64,000 nucleotides of DNA from positions 1-64,000 of the forward strand of contig NZ_VMHE01000008.1 of the NCBI RefSeq assembly GCF_007559425.1, given 5' to 3'. The notes under the pieces were generated by a model that worked only from the letters and a program-made list of their open reading frames with translations, was not told where the DNA came from and ran no database searches. This stretch comes from Allobacillus salarius (GTDB lineage Bacteria > Bacillota > Bacilli > Bacillales > Alkalibacillaceae). Below are positions 61,479 through 64,000 of this stretch, in pieces (the stretch's first letter is position 1; each line of letters begins with the position of its first letter). Made by a program: the position numbers and the translations under genes.

Positions 61479-61507
61479 TTTTCATCTCGCTTTATTTTTG
61501 GTATACT
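61479..61507 (+). promoter_or_regulatory. Candidate promoter upstream of LCP ligase 2
   Basis: TTTTCA, 17-base spacer, TATACT. If used, the downstream hairpin (61522-61569) lies in the 5' leader of the LCP gene. Confidence 0.4.
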
Positions 61508-61521
61508 CTTTTAATATGGAT

Positions 61522-61569
61522 CCTATTGTGCATGGGTCTTCTACTCCCTTCACAATAGGCTATTTTTTT
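61522..61569 (+). terminator. Terminator or leader attenuator before LCP ligase 2
   Basis: CCTATTGTG / CACAATAGG with an inner GGG/CCC stem, followed by a run of T residues. It is 75 bases after the DUF3006 gene and 55 bases before the LCP gene, so it could end the first or attenuate the second. Confidence 0.8.
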
Positions 61570-61624
61570 ATAGATTAACTGAAAAATCTATTGATTAGAA
61601 ACATAGATTGAAAAGAGGAATAAC

Positions 61625-62596
61625 ATGGAGACTCAACAACGTTCAGAGCGGCGTAAAAATAGAAAAAAGTCACGTCGTCGAAAAATACTACTGATCCTGT
61701 TAGTGATTTTTATTTTGATTGCTGGCTATGTATTTTATGAATATTGGGATGGAAAGAGACAAGCCGAAAAGGTTGGGGCACAAGACAATGAATTAAACCA
61801 AGAGTATATGGAAAGTTTCGAAGGGGTTGAAGAAGCAGAAGGCATAACGAATGTGTTATTGCTTGGTGCAGACTCTGATGAATACGGAAATCCACGTACA
61901 GATACGATTATGATGGCACAATATGATGTCGACCGAGAAAAAGTCAAGTTGATCTCATTTATGCGTGATTCTTATGTTGAAATACCTGGAATGGGATTTA
62001 ATAAGCTTAATGCCTCATTCGCTCGAGGTGGCCCTGAATTAGTTCGACAAGCAATCTCACATAATTTCGGCATGGATGCACAGTATTATGCCATTGTCGA
62101 CTTTGAAGGATTTACAAGGATTGTTGATACAATTTCACCCGGTGGAGTAGAAATAGATGTCGAAAAACGAATGCAATATACAGATAAAAAAGCCGGATTA
62201 AATATCGATTTAGAACCCGGCCAGCAGAAGCTAGACGGTGAACAACTTCTCCATTATGTTCGTTTTCGCAGTGATAACGAAAATGACTTTGGACGTGTTC
62301 GTCGTCAGCAAAAAGTGTTATCCGTTCTTAAAGATGAGGCAATGTCTTTCACAGGTATTATGAACTTACCTCGTGCGGTTGGAACGTTAGAGCCTTTTGT
62401 GAATACAAATATGAAAACAAAGAAAATCTTGTCTTTAGCCTACGAGTTTATTACGAATAAACCTGGGGAGATTGAAACATTCCGAATTCCTGCTGATGGT
62501 ATGTATTCTGATGTACGTTATAGCCATGCGGGTATTGTATTGGAATTGGATTTTGAAGCGAATCGACAGGCATTGCAAGAGTTTTTGAATGAATAA
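61625..62596 (+). CDS. LytR-CpsA-Psr (LCP) ligase 2
   Basis: A 323-aa membrane-anchored ligase of the same family as the protein at 58705-59646. A basic N-terminus and one membrane segment (about residues 20-40) precede the LCP domain: NVLLLGADSDEYGNPRTDTIMM, SFMRDSYVEIPGMGFNKLNASFARGG, and HYVRFRSDNENDFGRVRRQQ. AAGAGG is upstream. Two LCP enzymes and at least two polymers in this window suggest a division of labour between teichoic acid and the capsule-like polymer, but sequence does not tell which is which. Confidence 0.92.
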   Translation: METQQRSERRKNRKKSRRRKILLILLVIFILIAGYVFYEYWDGKRQAEKVGAQDNELNQEYMESFEGVEEAEGITNVLLLGADSDEYGNPRTDTIMMAQYDVDREKVKLISFMRDSYVEIPGMGFNKLNASFARGGPELVRQAISHNFGMDAQYYAIVDFEGFTRIVDTISPGGVEIDVEKRMQYTDKKAGLNIDLEPGQQKLDGEQLLHYVRFRSDNENDFGRVRRQQKVLSVLKDEAMSFTGIMNLPRAVGTLEPFVNTNMKTKKILSLAYEFITNKPGEIETFRIPADGMYSDVRYSHAGIVLELDFEANRQALQEFLNE

Positions 62597-62604
62597 TATG
62601 TTAG

Positions 62605-62643
62605 AAAAAGTCTAAACCTTATTAATTGAGGTTTAGGCTTTTT
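62605..62643. terminator. Bidirectional terminator between LCP ligase 2 and the phosphodiesterase
   Basis: AAAAAG.CTAAACC / GGTTTAG.CTTTTT stem with one mismatch and an 11-base loop, T-rich on both strands. Confidence 0.85.
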
Positions 62644-63362
62644 ACTAGATCAGGGCAGTCACTGATAATCCCCGTTACACCCATATCGATAAATTGTTGC
62701 ATCTTCTCTGAATCATTCACTGTATACGGATAAATTTTTAATCCTATTCTATTCGCTTCACTTAATAGTTGTTCATTAACGTTTGATTGGTTGATCCCAA
62801 GACCTTCAGCGTATGTGCTGATTTCAGTTAGGCTATATGGCATTTCTTCCTCTGTCTTTTTTAAAATCAATTGGTTGATTGGAATATTCGCATCCATTTC
62901 TCTCACTTTTAATAAACAATTTTGATCAAACGATTGAATCACCACACGATGATTTGTCAAATCGATTCGGTACTTCTCAAATAGGTTAAAGATGATTTGC
63001 TCGATTCCGTCAGTTGGATTTTTTATTTCCAAGAAGTAATTGAATTGGTTTCCATAAAGGCGAAGGACCGTTTCAAAGTTGACCAACTTTGTTCCTCTGT
63101 ATTCTTCACCGAACCATTTTCCTACGTCCAGATTTTTGATTTCTTCGTACGTATAATCTTGAATACTTCCCTTGATGTCTGTCTTTTTCGAAAGGTCACT
63201 ATCATGGTATACAACTGGCACTTGATCTTTCGTTAATTGTACGTCCAACTCCAAATAGTCCACGCCAATTTTCAAAGCAAGGTCATAAGCCAGAAGTGTG
63301 TTTTCGGGCTTATATTTTGAAGCACCTCGATGGGCAATGACTAAGCAATCTTTTTTTGTCAT
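62622..63362 (-). CDS. Glycerophosphodiester phosphodiesterase (GDPD)
   Basis: A 246-aa enzyme that releases G3P from glycerophosphodiesters. Motifs are IAHRGASKYKPENT (residues 9-22), LELDVQLTKDQVPVVYHD with the metal-binding Glu-Asp pair and catalytic His, FLEIKNP, and YPYTVND in the last third. No signal peptide, so cytoplasmic and UgpQ-like. The ATG at 63362 has AAGGAG upstream; the longer frame does not. The product G3P would be used by GlpD or TagD. It could act on turnover products of teichoic acid or lipids. Confidence 0.92.
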   Translation of the reverse strand: MTKKDCLVIAHRGASKYKPENTLLAYDLALKIGVDYLELDVQLTKDQVPVVYHDSDLSKKTDIKGSIQDYTYEEIKNLDVGKWFGEEYRGTKLVNFETVLRLYGNQFNYFLEIKNPTDGIEQIIFNLFEKYRIDLTNHRVVIQSFDQNCLLKVREMDANIPINQLILKKTEEEMPYSLTEISTYAEGLGINQSNVNEQLLSEANRIGLKIYPYTVNDSEKMQQFIDMGVTGIISDCPDLVKSLNLN

Positions 63363-63493
63363 AAGGGTCTCCTTAATTGTTAGGTAGTATCTTTTTGTTT
63401 CAAACGTCTCTTTTATGTAGCTTTTCAAAAGCATTATATTTTTATCTTACTGAATCCCACGAAGGATGACAATTAAGAGACACTTTCAATTCT

Positions 63494-63526
63494 AAAAAAA
63501 GCACAGGCACCCAATTGGGCCTGTGC
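63494..63526 (-). terminator. Terminator of the chemotaxis receptor gene
   Basis: Minus strand GCACAGGC-CCAATTGGGT-GCCTGTGC followed by seven T residues, 11 bases after the stop codon. Confidence 0.92.
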
Positions 63527-63537
63527 TTCTCTATTAG

Positions 63538-64000
63538 TTACACCTTAAACCGCTTCACTTGCTCCGTCAATTCTTCAGCGAGTTTTGCCAGTTCTTCGGA
63601 TGCTCGGGTAACTTCTTCCATGGAGCTTGAAGATTGCTGGGCTGAGGCTGCTGTTTGTTCAATGCCTGCTGCGGATTCTTCGGAGACAGCGGCTATTTCT
63701 TGAATGGATGCGTTCATTTCGTCGGTGTTCGAAGTCATCGTTGTAATGTTATCGGATACGCTTCGAATATGTCTTGTCATTTCTTGAATGGATGTTTCGA
63801 TTTTCTGGAATGTTTCGCCGGTTTGTTCGATTTGTTCACGGCCTTTTTCAACTTCGGCATATCCGCTTCTGAGTGATTCAGCGACGTCTGTCGATTCGGT
63901 TTGAACATTATTGACGATACCGGTAATGCTTGTGACAGATGAGCCGACTTGTTCTGCAAGTTTACGGACTTCATCTGCAACGACGGCAAAGCCTTTTCCA
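63538..64000 (-). CDS. Methyl-accepting chemotaxis protein, C-terminal part (5' end outside window)
   Basis: The reading frame stays open from its stop at 63538 to the right edge of the window, and about 153 residues are visible. The start of the visible part is GKGFAVVADEVRKLAEQVG, the highly conserved tip of the MCP signalling hairpin that contacts CheA and CheW. The descending helix contains AAVSEESAAGIEQTAASAQQ, a likely methylation region, and ends VKRFKV. Sensor and membrane parts lie beyond the window. An internal ATG at 63780 is not the real start. Confidence 0.95.
   Translation of the reverse strand, partial: GKGFAVVADEVRKLAEQVGSSVTSITGIVNNVQTESTDVAESLRSGYAEVEKGREQIEQTGETFQKIETSIQEMTRHIRSVSDNITTMTSNTDEMNASIQEIAAVSEESAAGIEQTAASAQQSSSSMEEVTRASEELAKLAEELTEQVKRFKV

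Noticed and set aside
63777-63989. 70-codon minus-strand frame at the right edge
   Set aside because: It is another phase of the chemotaxis receptor. The phase encoding GKGFAVVADEVRKLAEQ is the real one and stays open to the window edge.

Overview
The window is a chromosomal segment of a low-GC Gram-positive bacterium, almost certainly a Bacillaceae member. The evidence is a full set of poly(glycerol phosphate) wall teichoic acid genes, GlpP-type antitermination, B. subtilis-type PgcA/GtaB/TagO homologues, AGGAGG ribosome binding sites and many intrinsic terminators. Strongly acidic secreted proteins hint at a salt-adapted genus, but I cannot name it. I found no rRNA, tRNA, CRISPR array or intact insertion sequence.

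Left flank (1-12.7 kb): an LPXTG-like (LPETA) beta-helix surface protein; glpD and glpP, divergently transcribed with a terminator/antiterminator leader in front of glpD; a four-gene operon (binding lipoprotein, ATPase, fused permease, HAD phosphatase) that looks like an uptake system for phosphorylated organic compounds and has its own structured leader; and pgcA.

Polysaccharide region (12.7-40.4 kb): a very AT-rich set of serotype-specific genes (13.9-32.4 kb) lies between better-conserved genes, with ugd and pgcA on one side and galU and an EpsC/CapD-type 4,6-dehydratase on the other. It has a Wzx flippase, an EpsG-type polymerase, a priming sugar transferase, several glycosyltransferases and a dTDP-4-amino-sugar pathway (RmlA, RmlB, DegT aminotransferase, NeuD-like acyltransferase, WecF-like transferase). 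Unusual additions are two CitE-like lyases plus a MaoC-like hydratase, an ATP-grasp ligase paired with a PLP enzyme, and a one-polypeptide epimerase-glycosyltransferase fusion. RmlC and RmlD are absent, so the dTDP sugar is not rhamnose. The divergent cpsC-cpsD-cpsB module (chain-length regulator, tyrosine kinase, PHP phosphatase) probably controls this polymer. tagO and mnaA follow.

Teichoic acid and wall region (40.5-64 kb): a secreted SH3-repeat M14 peptidase, tagA, tagH, tagG, two TagF-family polymerases, a membrane acyltransferase, an SH3-repeat glucosaminidase, tagD, tagB, an arylsulfate-sulfotransferase-like exoprotein, two LCP ligases, a ComEC-like metallo-hydrolase lipoprotein with a DUF3006 partner, a glycerophosphodiester phosphodiesterase, and the 3' part of a chemotaxis receptor.

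Overall, G3P metabolism (GlpD, GlpP, GlpQ-like, possibly the ABC importer) feeds or recycles glycerol phosphate for teichoic acid. PgcA, GalU and Ugd supply sugar nucleotides to the capsule-like polymer. LCP enzymes attach both polymers to peptidoglycan, and the two SH3-repeat hydrolases remodel the wall. The best candidate for something undescribed is the CitE/CitE/MaoC module inside the dTDP-amino-sugar locus. It could make a non-acetyl CoA thioester that decorates the sugar.
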